Shown: positions 33,452-43,818, counted from the stretch's first letter. The stretch is DNA of 64,000 nucleotides from Kitasatospora cineracea (GCF_003751605.1 NZ_RJVJ01000001.1:4526001-4590000); one strand, 5' to 3'. The notes: generated from the letters alone by a model not told the origin. Numbers and translations: made by a program.

Positions 33452-33465
33452 GGGCCATTGGTCCC
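33452..33465. promoter_or_regulatory. DosR/OsdR-like box 1
   Basis: GGGCCATTGGTCCC, close to the GGGAC...GTCCC core recognised by DosR-type regulators. It ends 116 bases before the universal-stress-protein start (33336). Confidence 0.6.
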
Positions 33466-33581
33466 GGCGGGCGACGGCCGACGACGGCCGACGACGGCAG
33501 GCGAGCGGCGAGTGAGCGGCGGGTGACGACGGGCGACGGTGCTCGGGGCCGGGGGGCCGGGCAGGCCGGGCTGACCGGGAT

Positions 33582-33595
33582 GGGCCGTCGGCCCC
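33582..33595. promoter_or_regulatory. DosR/OsdR-like box 2 (central)
   Basis: GGGCCGTCGGCCCC, same 14-bp frame of GGGnCC...GGnCCC. Weaker because the whole region is G/C-rich. Confidence 0.4.
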
Positions 33596-33725
33596 GGCCG
33601 AGGGCGGCTGACAACAGCCGACAACGGCAGGTGGCGGGCGGCGACGGTCTGCGGCCTCGGGCCCGGGGGCCGGGCGGGCCGGGCGGGCCGGGCGCCCCCG
33701 GCCGGGGCCTTCGGCCGGTCGGGAC

Positions 33726-33739
33726 GGGTCCAAGGCCCC
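33726..33739. promoter_or_regulatory. DosR/OsdR-like box 3
   Basis: GGGTCCAAGGCCCC, 117 bases before GTG 33857, mirroring the distance of box 1 from the opposite gene. Confidence 0.55.
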
Positions 33740-33856
33740 TGCCGGGGCGGGTCCTCCGTCGGGCACCCTGGGGGTACCGGCCGGGAGGAGCGCCGGGAGC
33801 AGTCCCGCCCCCGTGCGTACCGGTCCGGACCGACGAATCCACGGGAGGTGACCGGA

Positions 33857-34507
33857 GTGACCACCGAACACGCGCCCTCGATCGCGCTCGCCCGCCGCTT
33901 CGCCGACCGCGTCGCCGACCTCGGGCTGACCGAGGGGCAGGCAGCCGCGCGGGCCGGCATGTCGACGGCCTACCTGCACCGCGTCCTGGAACTCGGGCCG
34001 GCCTTCGACCCGGCCGCGCTGCTGCGGCTGGCCGCCGTCCTCGGCCTGGAGTACGAGGAACTGGTGGCCGGACGCCCCGCCGAGCGGGCGGCCCGCCCCG
34101 CGGGGCCGGTGCCGGCCGGGCCGCCGGTGCTCGGTGAACTGGGCGTCGCGGACTGCTGGCGGCGGCTGGGCGCCCACGGCCTCGGCCGGATCGCCCGGAC
34201 CGGGCCGGACGGCCCCGTGGTGCGTCCGGTCGGCTACCTGGTGCACGACCACACCGTGCTGTACCGGACCCGCCCGGACGGGCCGCTGGCCCCCGGAGCG
34301 GGCGGCGACGCCGCGTTCGAGGTGGACCGGGCCGACCAGGACCTGAACGAGGGCTGGAGCGTGCTGATGATCGGCCCGCTCGAGTACGTCACCGAACCGG
34401 CGCTGCTCGCCGAACTGCCGCAGCCCGCCGGCCACGGCCGCTGGGTGCGGCTGACCCCCACCACCGTCACCGGACGGAGCATCCGGGCGGGCGGCCCGCG
34501 CCACTGA
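33857..34507 (+). CDS. HTH (XRE-like) protein fused to pyridoxamine-oxidase-like flavin domain
   Basis: A 216-residue fusion. Residues about 8-72 form an XRE-type helix-turn-helix (ALARRFADRVADLGLTEGQA, AARAGMSTAYLHRVLELG, LRLAAVLGLEYEEL). Residues about 92-216 are a split-barrel pyridoxamine 5'-phosphate oxidase-like domain (GRIARTGPDGPVVRPVGYLV, TVLYRTRPDGPL, FEVDRADQDLNEGWSVLMIG). Such fusions are common near Usp genes in Streptomyces. GTG 33857 is preferred over GTG 33848, because GGGAGG lies at a proper distance only from the former. It may sense flavin or redox state. Confidence 0.88.
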   Translation: MTTEHAPSIALARRFADRVADLGLTEGQAAARAGMSTAYLHRVLELGPAFDPAALLRLAAVLGLEYEELVAGRPAERAARPAGPVPAGPPVLGELGVADCWRRLGAHGLGRIARTGPDGPVVRPVGYLVHDHTVLYRTRPDGPLAPGAGGDAAFEVDRADQDLNEGWSVLMIGPLEYVTEPALLAELPQPAGHGRWVRLTPTTVTGRSIRAGGPRH

Positions 34508-34895
34508 ACCGGCCGGGCGCGGAGGGAGGACGACCCGGGCCGGTCCGCCCGGTGGCGCTGGGGAAGGCCACCGGCCGGACCGGCCACCCGCCGGCGCGGG
34601 CGGAGAGCAGTCCGCCCCGACACGTCCGCGCTCCGGTACCGGATCGACTCCCCGCCACATCGGGAAGGAGCCGGCACCCCCGTGGAGCACGGGTTCTCCC
34701 TGAACACGGCCCACCGTAGCCCGGCCCCGGCGCCCCGACTTGGCGCCGGGTCGACGGCCGCTTGGCACTCCGTCGACCACCCGTCCGCCACCCCGCCGAC
34801 CCCCGTCCGCCGCCGGGCCCGCCCGGCCCCGGCGATCCGTCCGGGCCGCGGCGACGAAGACCCTGGGGATGGTGGAACGGACGGGAGGAGATGCC
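34508..34895. other. 388-bp intergenic region
   Basis: Holds the terminator at 34538-34585. The rest carries no gene I can support; GGGAGGAG (34883-34890) is the ribosome-binding sequence of the next gene. Confidence 0.5.
34538..34585 (+). terminator. Strong terminator hairpin
   Basis: GGCCGGTCCG (34538-34547) pairs with CGGACCGGCC (34576-34585), and an inner CGGTGGC/GCCACCG stem continues the hairpin. It lies 30 bases after the HTH-flavin gene stop. Confidence 0.82.
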
Positions 34896-36365
34896 ATGCG
34901 CTGTCTGGTCACCGGAGCCACCGGCTACCTCGGCGGGCGGTTGGTGCCGGGTCTGCTGGCCGACGGGGCGGAGGTGCGCTGCCTGGTCCGCGACCCGGCC
35001 CGGCTGCGCGACCACCCCTGGCGGGCCGCCGTGGAGACCGCCACCGGCGACGTCACCCGCCCGGCCACCCTGGACGGGGCCTTCGACGGCGTCGACGTCG
35101 CCTACTACCTGGTGCACTCGCTCGGCAGCGGGCCCGACTTCGAACGCGTCGACCGGGACGCCGCCCGCGCCTTCGGCCGGGCCGCCGCCCGTGCCGGTGT
35201 CCGGCGGATCGTCTACCTCGGCGGCCTCGTCCCGCCCGACCTGCCCGAGGGACTGCTCTCCCCGCACCTGCGCTCCCGGGTCGCCACCGGCCGGGCCCTG
35301 CGCGAGGGCGGCACGCCCGTCACCGAACTGCGCGCCGCCGTGGTGATCGGCTCCGGCTCGGCCTCCTTCGAGATGCTGCGCCACCTCACCGAGCGCCTCC
35401 CCGTGATGGTCACCCCGCGCTGGGTGGACACCCGGATCCAGCCGATCGCCGTCCGCGACGTGCTGCGCCTGCTGCTCGCCGCCGCCCACCTGCCCGACGA
35501 CCCCGCCACCGACCGGGTCTTCGACGTCGGCGGCCCCGAGGTGCTCACCTACCGCGCCATGATGCAGCGCTACGCCCGCATCGCGGGCCTGCGGCGGCGG
35601 CTGATCCTCGCGCTGCCCGTCCTCACCCCCGGCCTGTCCTCGCACTGGGTCGGCCTGGTCACGCCCGTTCCCAACGGCCTGGCCCGGCCGCTGGTCGAGT
35701 CGCTGCGCCACGAGGTCATCCGCTCCGAGCACGACCTGGAGCGCTGGATCCCCGACCCGCCCGGCGGCCCGGTCGGCTTCGACCGCGCCGTCGAACTCGC
35801 GCTGCACCGGATCCGCGACGACGAGGTGGCCACCCGCTGGTCCTCCGCCTCGCTGCCCGGCGCCCCCAGCGACCCGTTGCCCACCGACCCGGACTGGGCC
35901 GGAGGCAGCCTGTACCAGGACGTCCGGGAACGGTACGTCGCCGCGCCCCCCGAGGCGCTGTGGCGGGTGGTCGAGGGCATCGGCGGCGAACACGGCTGGT
36001 ACTCCTTCCCGCTCGCCTGGACGATCCGCGGCGCGCTCGACCGGCTGGCCGGCGGCGTTGGACTGCGCCGCGGCCGCCGCTCGCCCGGCCGGCTGCGGGT
36101 CGGCGACTCGCTGGACTTCTGGCGGGTCGAGGAGATCGAACCCGGCCGGCTGCTGCGGCTGCGCGCCGAGATGCGGCTGCCCGGCCTGGCCTGGCTGGAG
36201 CTGACCGTCACCCCCGACGGCACCGGCTCCCGCTACCGCCAGCGCGCCCTGTTCCACCCGCACGGCCTGGCCGGGCAGGCGTACTGGTGGTCGGTGGCCC
36301 CGTTCCACGCGGTCGTCTTCGGCGGGATGGCCCGCAACATCGCCGCCCGCGCCGAGTCCGGATGA
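34896..36365 (+). CDS. NAD(P)-binding SDR-like protein with C-terminal DUF2867
   Basis: A 489-residue two-domain protein. Residues 1-290 are an atypical short-chain-dehydrogenase/NmrA-like Rossmann domain (CLVTGATGYLGGRLVPGLLA, VRCLVRDPARLRDH, YYLVHSLGSGPDF, RIVYLGGLVPPDLPEG). Residues about 320-485 are DUF2867 (SSASLPGAPSDPLPTDPDW, VVEGIGGEHGWYSFPLAW, GDSLDFWRVEEIEPGRLLRL). Many actinobacteria carry this fusion; its substrate is unknown. ATG 34896 has GGGAGGAG five bases upstream, which rules out the ATG at 34891 in another frame. Confidence 0.9.
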   Translation: MRCLVTGATGYLGGRLVPGLLADGAEVRCLVRDPARLRDHPWRAAVETATGDVTRPATLDGAFDGVDVAYYLVHSLGSGPDFERVDRDAARAFGRAAARAGVRRIVYLGGLVPPDLPEGLLSPHLRSRVATGRALREGGTPVTELRAAVVIGSGSASFEMLRHLTERLPVMVTPRWVDTRIQPIAVRDVLRLLLAAAHLPDDPATDRVFDVGGPEVLTYRAMMQRYARIAGLRRRLILALPVLTPGLSSHWVGLVTPVPNGLARPLVESLRHEVIRSEHDLERWIPDPPGGPVGFDRAVELALHRIRDDEVATRWSSASLPGAPSDPLPTDPDWAGGSLYQDVRERYVAAPPEALWRVVEGIGGEHGWYSFPLAWTIRGALDRLAGGVGLRRGRRSPGRLRVGDSLDFWRVEEIEPGRLLRLRAEMRLPGLAWLELTVTPDGTGSRYRQRALFHPHGLAGQAYWWSVAPFHAVVFGGMARNIAARAESG

Positions 36366-36371
36366 GCGCAG

Positions 36372-36403
36372 CCCGGGGGGTTGGTTGCGGAGATCCCCCC
36401 GGG
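36372..36403 (+). terminator. Terminator hairpin
   Basis: CCCGGGGGG (36372-36380) pairs with CCCCCCGGG (36395-36403); loop of 14 bases. It lies 7 bases after the SDR-DUF2867 stop and directly ahead of the icd promoter region. Confidence 0.8.
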
Positions 36404-36411
36404 ACGAGATA

Positions 36412-36425
36412 TCTTGACGTCAAGA
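36412..36425. promoter_or_regulatory. Perfect 14-bp palindrome upstream of icd
   Basis: TCTTGACGTCAAGA, a perfect inverted repeat, lies 29 bases before the icd start. It contains TTGACG on one strand and TTGACG on the other, so it may serve both as -35 and as an operator. Confidence 0.65.
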
Positions 36426-36453
36426 CGTTGCAGACGTGGAAGCTGGAGCTACG

Positions 36454-38673
<2,220 letters not shown>

Positions 38674-38692
38674 CGCCCCGTCACCGCCCCGG

Positions 38693-38736
38693 CGCCGCCG
38701 CGGCCCGCCCCCGGAAGGGGACGGACCGCGGCGGCG
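38693..38736 (+). terminator. icd terminator
   Basis: CGCCGCCGCGG (38693-38703) pairs with CCGCGGCGGCG (38726-38736), loop of 22 bases with inner pairs, 20 bases after the icd stop. Confidence 0.75.
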
Positions 38737-38845
38737 TCCGCGTTCTCCGGCGGCGGACCGGGCGGCTGGGCCCGGCGGGCGTCCGGCCGCTGCGGCCCGG
38801 GCCGCCTCCGCCGGGAACGGGCGGGCGCGCACTACAGTGCCGGGT

Positions 38846-39316
38846 ATGCCCACTCCGCAATTCATCCTCGACCTGCGCGAACACGTCGGCCACGGCCCGC
38901 TGTGGCTGTCCGGCATCACGGCCGTGGTGGTCGAAGGCGATCGGATCCTGCTCAACCGCCGCAGCGACAACGGGTGTTGGGCCCTGCTGCACGGGATCGT
39001 CGAGCCGGGCGAGCAGCCCGCCGACACCGTGGTGCGCGAGGTGGAGGAGGAGACCGGCGTCACCGTCCGCCCGGAGCGGATCACCAGCGTCCACACCCTG
39101 CCGGCCTTCGCCTGCGCCAACGGCGACCAGGTGCAGTACCTGGACATCACCTTCCGCTGCCGGCCGCTGTCCGGCGAACCCCGGGTCAACGACGACGAGT
39201 CGCTCGCGGTCGCCTGGTTCCCGCTGGACGCCCTCCCCCCGCTGACCCCCAACGACACCCTGCTGCTGGAGAAGGCCCTCGCCGACACCCCCTCGCCCTG
39301 GTTCGCCCTGGGCTGA
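38846..39316 (+). CDS. Nudix hydrolase
   Basis: A 156-residue pyrophosphohydrolase. The Nudix box GIVEPGEQPADTVVREVEEE continuing TGV has all key residues (GX5EX7REVXEEXG). AVVVEGDRILLNRRSDNGCW precedes it. The substrate is unknown; similar proteins clean nucleoside-diphosphate derivatives or NTPs. ATG 38846 lies seven bases after a -10-like TACAGT and has no ribosome-binding sequence, so it is probably leaderless. Confidence 0.93.
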   Translation: MPTPQFILDLREHVGHGPLWLSGITAVVVEGDRILLNRRSDNGCWALLHGIVEPGEQPADTVVREVEEETGVTVRPERITSVHTLPAFACANGDQVQYLDITFRCRPLSGEPRVNDDESLAVAWFPLDALPPLTPNDTLLLEKALADTPSPWFALG

Positions 39317-39372
39317 CCGACCGCCGGAACCTCCCCGCACCGCCGGGGAGTTGGGCCGGGCAGGAGGTGGCG

Positions 39373-39546
39373 ATGGACTTTCCGCCGACCCGGCTGCCCG
39401 GGCGCGGCCTGGCATCCCGCAGGCCGACCCGGTCCCGCTGTGGTGGAGCGACAATGAAGCGTGAGCAGGCGGACACGCGTCCGATGCCCTGTTCGGGCGG
39501 TCGGCAGTGGGAGAGGAATCCGAAGCGCCCACTCTGGGGACCGTGA
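39373..39546 (+). CDS. Possible small ORF with strong ribosome-binding site
   Basis: A 57-codon frame starting ATG 39373 after AGGAGG at a good distance (39362-39367). The product is Arg/Pro-rich (MDFPPTRLPGRGLASRRPTR...) with no motif. It lies in the gap before the odd membrane-protein gene. Only the ribosome-binding sequence supports it; it may be a leader or chance. Confidence 0.25.
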   Translation: MDFPPTRLPGRGLASRRPTRSRCGGATMKREQADTRPMPCSGGRQWERNPKRPLWGP

Positions 39547-39564
39547 TCCGGCATCCTGATCGGC

Positions 39565-40791
39565 ATGCCGACCGGTCCGAATGCACAGCCCGTGGCGGTT
39601 CCTCCTCTCTGGCGCCCGCTGCGGCGTCTGCACCACCGTCATGTCGAGAAACTTCTGGGCGAGGCTGCCTCCGCATCGTCGCTGCTGTCCGTGTCCCTCG
39701 ATGTCGCCCCTCTTCGGAAAGCCCTCCAGTACCACTCGGGTCTGGGCCTGCTGGCACTGGTGCCGATCGGAATCATCGACGGCATGGTCGCTGGTATGGC
39801 GGTCACCACCATGAAAGGGGGGTGCACGCCCGGTGGCCTGCTGCCGGCGAGGGGAGAAGCGCTGGCCGCGTGTCCGACGCACCAGCAGAAGGTCGCGCTG
39901 GGAACGGTGATCCTGATCTTCTCCCTGGCCGTTTGGGCGCTTCGCACCCTGATGAACGCTGCTGGGGGAGTGCGCATACGGCCCTGCTACCAGGCGCTGG
40001 TACCGGCCTTGAGGGTGCTCGAAGTGTGCGGACGGGTCCATGCGGCCGGGGGACACCTGGCGGCGGCGGAACTCAGTGTCTCAACAGCGGCGCTGGGGAC
40101 GGCCGTCGTGGACGGCTCCGGCCACGCGGCCAACGACTACGGGGCGCGGAGCTCGACACGGGCCGCGACGAGGGGGCACGTTCGCAGGGTTGCGGCTGTC
40201 CTCGAAAGCGTTGCCGATCGGCTGCTCTCGGATCGTGAGGGTGCGGCAAAGCTTCTGGCCGACCACGCGTCCGCCATCGCCGGGCAGACCGCGGACGGCA
40301 GGTTCACCAGTCTCCTCGGTGCCGGGGTGTGGCTCCCCGAGCCCGAGTCGGCCACACCGGAATCGCCTGATCGTGCAGACGGGCGGCGACTTGCCCTGTC
40401 GGCGGTAATCGGCCTGGTCATCGCGATCGGGGTGGGATGGGTGACCAGCGGCCTCGATTTGCCGGTGTACGTGGGAGCTCCCTTGGCTACCTTCTCCATA
40501 CCCCTGGTCGCATTTCTCGTCATGGCTTACCGCTATGGACTGGCCGAAGCGCTGCGGCTCATCGCAACGCTGATCTCCGTTCGCAACGGTGAGGCCCCGT
40601 CGGGGCAACCTCAACCGTCATCCGGTGCCGAAGGAGCCCGGAACCCGCTGCCCGCTCAGCGGTCGGGGGCGGACGGGGCCGAACAGACGCTCGCGGACCG
40701 GAGTGAGGAGGCGGGTGCCTCCGCAGCTGGCTCCCCTTCTCCCGATGACCGGGCCACCGCTGTTGCGGGAAGAGGAGCGGAAGGCGGCTGA
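39565..40791 (+). CDS. Uncharacterised membrane protein with atypical composition
   Basis: A 408-residue protein. Four hydrophobic segments are seen at about 60-80 (LGLLALVPIGIIDGMVAGMA), 110-130 (LGTVILIFSLAVWALRTLM), 274-294 (LALSAVIGLVIAIGVGWVTS) and 303-322 (YVGAPLATFSIPLVAFLVMA). A soluble domain of about 140 residues between segments 2 and 3 is His/Ala/Glu-rich. The C-terminal 70 residues are low-complexity Gly/Ser/Glu. Codon third positions are much less G/C-biased than in neighbours, suggesting recent acquisition. No ribosome-binding sequence is clear. Function unknown. Confidence 0.75.
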   Translation: MPTGPNAQPVAVPPLWRPLRRLHHRHVEKLLGEAASASSLLSVSLDVAPLRKALQYHSGLGLLALVPIGIIDGMVAGMAVTTMKGGCTPGGLLPARGEALAACPTHQQKVALGTVILIFSLAVWALRTLMNAAGGVRIRPCYQALVPALRVLEVCGRVHAAGGHLAAAELSVSTAALGTAVVDGSGHAANDYGARSSTRAATRGHVRRVAAVLESVADRLLSDREGAAKLLADHASAIAGQTADGRFTSLLGAGVWLPEPESATPESPDRADGRRLALSAVIGLVIAIGVGWVTSGLDLPVYVGAPLATFSIPLVAFLVMAYRYGLAEALRLIATLISVRNGEAPSGQPQPSSGAEGARNPLPAQRSGADGAEQTLADRSEEAGASAAGSPSPDDRATAVAGRGAEGG

Positions 40792-40817
40792 CGAATCCGA
40801 TCCTGTTGGGGTGAGGG

Positions 40818-41354
40818 TCAGTTCGGGTGGCGGACGCCGAACCACTGTTCGGCGCCGTACTCCTCGAAGCGTTCGAGTTCGGTGAAGCCGAGCCGTTCGG
40901 CGACGCGGCGGGAGGCGGTGTTGGCGGTCTGGGTGGTGAGGGCGACGGGTGTGTCGGGCAGGGCGCCGGCCAGCCAGTCGAGGGCGGCGGTGCAGGCTTC
41001 GGTCGCGTAGCCGCGGCCCCAGGCGTGGGGGAGGAACAGGTAGCCGAGTTCGCGGGCGCCGCCTTCGGGGTGCAGGTGGGCCAGGCGGTCGGAGCCGTGC
41101 GGGTCGAGGGTGACGAGGCCGATCATCGCGCCGTCCAGGTCGACCACCAGCAGGCCGGGGCGGCCCGGCGGGACCTCGGGCAGGGTGCGCTCGAACTCCT
41201 CGCGGGGGCGGGGGCCGCCGATGTACGTGCCGACCTCGGGGGAGGTGAACAGTTCGACAATCGCCGCCCGGTCCCCGGCCAGCGGCTCGCGCAGCAGCAG
41301 CCGGGCGGTCCGGATCGGGGCGGGCGGCCAGGGCAGCGGGGCGGTTTCGATCAT
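40818..41354 (-). CDS. GNAT-family N-acetyltransferase (RimJ/RimL type)
   Basis: A 178-residue acetyltransferase. RTARLLLREPLAGD starts the domain. The acetyl-CoA pyrophosphate loop is ELGYLFLPHAWGRGYATEAC and the C-terminal TANTASRRVAERLGFTELER matches RimJ/RimL-like members. The substrate is unknown. ATG 41354 is preferred; an in-frame GTG at 41375 is possible. It converges on the preceding membrane-protein gene and diverges from the FAD monooxygenase gene. Confidence 0.92.
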   Translation of the reverse strand: MIETAPLPWPPAPIRTARLLLREPLAGDRAAIVELFTSPEVGTYIGGPRPREEFERTLPEVPPGRPGLLVVDLDGAMIGLVTLDPHGSDRLAHLHPEGGARELGYLFLPHAWGRGYATEACTAALDWLAGALPDTPVALTTQTANTASRRVAERLGFTELERFEEYGAEQWFGVRHPN

Positions 41355-41421
41355 GCCCGTCAACGTATCGTGCACGGCCGACGGGCCGTCAAGGGCTTCG
41401 GGGGCCCAGCCGCACGTGTGG

Positions 41422-41455
41422 CGAACTTGTTCGTTACGAACATGTTCGTTACGGT
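41422..41455 (+). promoter_or_regulatory. Overlapping palindromes inside the monooxygenase promoter
   Basis: TTGTTC (41427-41432) and TACGGT (41450-41455), 17 bases apart, are -35/-10-like. Over them lie CGAAC-TT-GTTCG (41422-41433), GTTCG-TTA-CGAAC (41429-41439... arms overlapping) and GAAC-AT-GTTC (41438-41447). The alternation of GAAC/GTTC half-sites fits cooperative binding of a TetR-type dimer pair. Confidence 0.65.
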
Positions 41456-41491
41456 GGAGGGGAAGCCACCGACCCGACGAAGGAGCCCGCC

Positions 41492-42637
41492 ATGACCACC
41501 ACCCACCACCCCCTGGCCGTCCTCGGCGGCGGTCTCGGCGGCTTGCTGCTGGCCCGCGTCCTGCACGTCCACGGCATCCCCGCCGCCGTCTTCGACCTGG
41601 AACCGGGCCCCGAGGCCCGCACCCAGGGCGGCATGCTCGACATCCACCACGACTCCGGCCAGCCCGCCCTCGCGGCCGCCGGCCTGACCGAGGGCTTCCG
41701 GGCGATCGTCCACCCCGGCGGCCAGGCGCTGCGGCTGCTCGGCCCCGACGCCACCGTGCACCTGGCCGAGCCGGACGACGGCACCGGCGGTCGTCCCGAG
41801 GTCGACCGCGGCGACCTGCGCGACCTGCTGCTCGGCTCGCTGCCCGCGGGCACCGTGCACTGGGGCCGCAAGGCCGTCGCGGTCGAGCCGCTCGGCGGCG
41901 GCCGCCACCGGGTCGAGTTCGCCGACGGCAGCGCGGTCACCACCGACCTGCTGGTCGGCGCGGACGGCGCCTGGTCCAGGGTCCGCCCGCTGCTCTCCGC
42001 GGCCCGGCCCGCCTACACCGGCGTCTCCTTCGTCGAGGCCGACCTGCACGACGCCGCCCGCCGTCACCCCGGCGCCGCCGCACTGGTCGGCGGCGGGATG
42101 TTCATGGCGCTCGGCGACGGGCGCGGCTTCCTCGGCCACCTGGAGTCCGACGGCAGCATCCACGTCTACGCGGCCCTGCGCACCGGCGAGGACTGGCCGC
42201 CCGCCGCGGGGCCGGACGGGTCGGCCCACCCGGCCGCGCTCCGGGACGCCGCGCTGGCCGCCTTCGCCGACTGGGCCGACCCGCTGCGTGCCCTGCTGGC
42301 CGACGCCGACGGCGAGTTGACGCTGCGCCGGATCCACGCGCTGCCGGTCGGCCACCGCTGGGAGCGCGTCCCCGGCGTGACGCTGCTCGGCGACGCCGCC
42401 CACCTGATGTCCCCGTTCGCCGGGGAGGGCGCCAACCTGGCCATGCAGGACGGCGCCGAGCTCGCCCTCGCGCTGGCCGCCCGCCCCGACGACCCGGAGG
42501 CCGCCCTGCACGCCTACGAGCAGGACATGTTCACCCGGGCCGGGGCCTCCGCCGCGGAGTCCGCCGCCAGCCTGGAGCTGATGTTCGGGCCCGACCCGGT
42601 CGCCGGGCTGCTCGAGGTGTTCACCGGCGCCCGCTGA
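41492..42637 (+). CDS. FAD-dependent monooxygenase (TetX/UbiH-like)
   Basis: A 381-residue flavin hydroxylase. The N-terminal FAD motif is VLGGGLGGLLLARVLHVHG, the second LLVGADGAWSRVR (DG motif), and the GD motif VTLLGDAAHLMSPFAGEGAN. The EARTQGGMLDIHHDSGQPAL segment is the substrate/FAD loop of TetX-like proteins. These oxidise small aromatics or antibiotics; the exact substrate is unknown. AAGGAG lies six bases before ATG 41492. The promoter contains stacked palindromes; the TetR gene 470 bases downstream could be the regulator. Confidence 0.92.
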   Translation: MTTTHHPLAVLGGGLGGLLLARVLHVHGIPAAVFDLEPGPEARTQGGMLDIHHDSGQPALAAAGLTEGFRAIVHPGGQALRLLGPDATVHLAEPDDGTGGRPEVDRGDLRDLLLGSLPAGTVHWGRKAVAVEPLGGGRHRVEFADGSAVTTDLLVGADGAWSRVRPLLSAARPAYTGVSFVEADLHDAARRHPGAAALVGGGMFMALGDGRGFLGHLESDGSIHVYAALRTGEDWPPAAGPDGSAHPAALRDAALAAFADWADPLRALLADADGELTLRRIHALPVGHRWERVPGVTLLGDAAHLMSPFAGEGANLAMQDGAELALALAARPDDPEAALHAYEQDMFTRAGASAAESAASLELMFGPDPVAGLLEVFTGAR

Positions 42638-42685
42638 GCCCGCCGCATCTCGGGGCGGGCGGGCCGGTCAGGGCGGGCGGGCCGG

Positions 42686-42961
42686 TCAGGACGGGTTCGG
42701 CGGGCGGGACGGGCTCGGCGGGTCGACCTCGACCCACAGCCGTTCCCGCGAGCGCCGGTCCCGGTACCCGAACCGGTCGCCCCGGCCGAGCACCCGCAGC
42801 ACCGCCACCGTGGTGGCCGCGTCCGGGTGCTCGACGATGTGCAGGGTGACCCGGTAGCCGCCGCCGGGCACCCGTTCGACCAGCGGCCGGTGGCCGGTCA
42901 GCTTGTGCAGGGCGTCGCCGATCCACTGGGCCCGCCCGGCGTGCGTGTCGTTGTGGTCCAC
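42686..42961 (-). CDS. Small uncharacterised protein
   Basis: A 91-residue protein from GTG 42961 (VDHNDTHAGRAQWIGDALHK). It has mixed alpha/beta predicted character (GGYRVTLHIVEHPDAATTVAVL, RDRRSRERLWVEVDPP) and a Pro/Ser-rich tail. No signal peptide. Conserved-looking small Streptomyces-type protein; the function is unknown. It converges on the monooxygenase gene. Confidence 0.65.
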   Translation of the reverse strand: MDHNDTHAGRAQWIGDALHKLTGHRPLVERVPGGGYRVTLHIVEHPDAATTVAVLRVLGRGDRFGYRDRRSRERLWVEVDPPSPSRPPNPS

Positions 42962-43104
42962 GGGCCGATCATCCCGGCTCGCGGCCCCGCGCGGGAGCGC
43001 TCGGCGGTTTCGGCCCCGAGAAGGTGACCCAGCGGCGCGCAGGGAGGCGCGAAAGGGGCGTGCGGGCGGCCCGGGACGCGGGGCCGGGGCGCTAGGTTGG
43101 GGCC

Positions 43105-43794
43105 ATGGACGACCGTACCGCCGCCCCCGCCCCGCGCAGCCGCCGCGAGCGGCCCGCCAAGCCCGCGCTCACCCAGGCCGGCATCGTGGCGGCGGCCGTC
43201 CGGCTGATGGAGGCCGAGGGGCTGCCGCGGGTGACCATGCGGCGCCTCGCCCAGGAGCTCGACACCGGCCCGGCCTCGCTGTACGTGTACGTGGCCAACA
43301 CCGCCGAACTGCACGCCGCGATCCTGGAGCACCACCTCGGCACGGTCGACCTGACCGCCGCCGCCGACCCCGGCCGGGACTGGCGGGAGCGGATCGCCGC
43401 GGTGCTGGAGTCCTACACCGCCGTGCTGTTCGAGCACCCGGCGCTGGCCCACTCCGCGCTGCTCGCCCGCCCCGCCGGGCCGCACTACCTGGCGCTGGTG
43501 GAGGCCCTGCTCGGCCTGCTCGACGAGGGCGGCGTCCCGGCCGGGCAGGCCGCCTGGGGCGTGGACACGCTGCTCCAGGTGGCCACCGCCACCGCCGCCG
43601 AGCACTCCGCCCGCACCGGCGCGGAGGCCGAGGCCGAGCACGGCGCGATGGTGCGCGCCCTGCGGGAGGCCGACCCGGCCCGCTACCCGAAGGTGGCCGC
43701 GACCGCCGGGGAACTGGTCTCCGGCCGTCCCGCCGAACGCCTGGCCTGGACGTTCCGGATGCTGGTCAACGGGGTGGCCGCCACCGCCCGCTGA
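43105..43794 (+). CDS. TetR-family regulator (TetR_C_1 type)
   Basis: A 229-residue repressor. The DNA-binding domain is ALTQAGIVAAAVRLMEAEGL, then RVTMRRLAQELDTGPASLYV and YVANTAELHAAILEH. The C-terminal domain (DWRERIAAVLESYTAVLFEH, GQAAWGVDTLLQVATATAAE) is the TetR-type C-terminal fold. TAGGTT at 43093-43098 is seven bases before ATG 43105, suggesting a leaderless transcript. The palindromes at 41422-41455 are candidate targets, as no other TetR gene is close to the monooxygenase. Confidence 0.92.
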   Translation: MDDRTAAPAPRSRRERPAKPALTQAGIVAAAVRLMEAEGLPRVTMRRLAQELDTGPASLYVYVANTAELHAAILEHHLGTVDLTAAADPGRDWRERIAAVLESYTAVLFEHPALAHSALLARPAGPHYLALVEALLGLLDEGGVPAGQAAWGVDTLLQVATATAAEHSARTGAEAEAEHGAMVRALREADPARYPKVAATAGELVSGRPAERLAWTFRMLVNGVAATAR

Positions 43795-43818
43795 CGGCCG
43801 GTCGGCTCCGGTCGGCGG

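Larger units (their letters stand above)
33337..33856. promoter_or_regulatory. 520-bp divergent control region with DosR-like boxes
   Basis: No gene seen. Three 14-bp near-palindromes occur at 33452, 33582 and 33726. Between them are low-complexity CGACGGC and GGGCCGGGC repeats. Confidence 0.6.

Noticed and set aside
33470..33720. Low-complexity CGACGGC/GGGCCGGGC tracts as a repeat array
   Set aside because: Units vary in length and sequence with no fixed period; probably simple compositional drift.
39373..39546. 57-codon ORF with AGGAGG
   Set aside because: Listed only at low confidence: the product has no motif and the codon bias is weak. It may be a leader.
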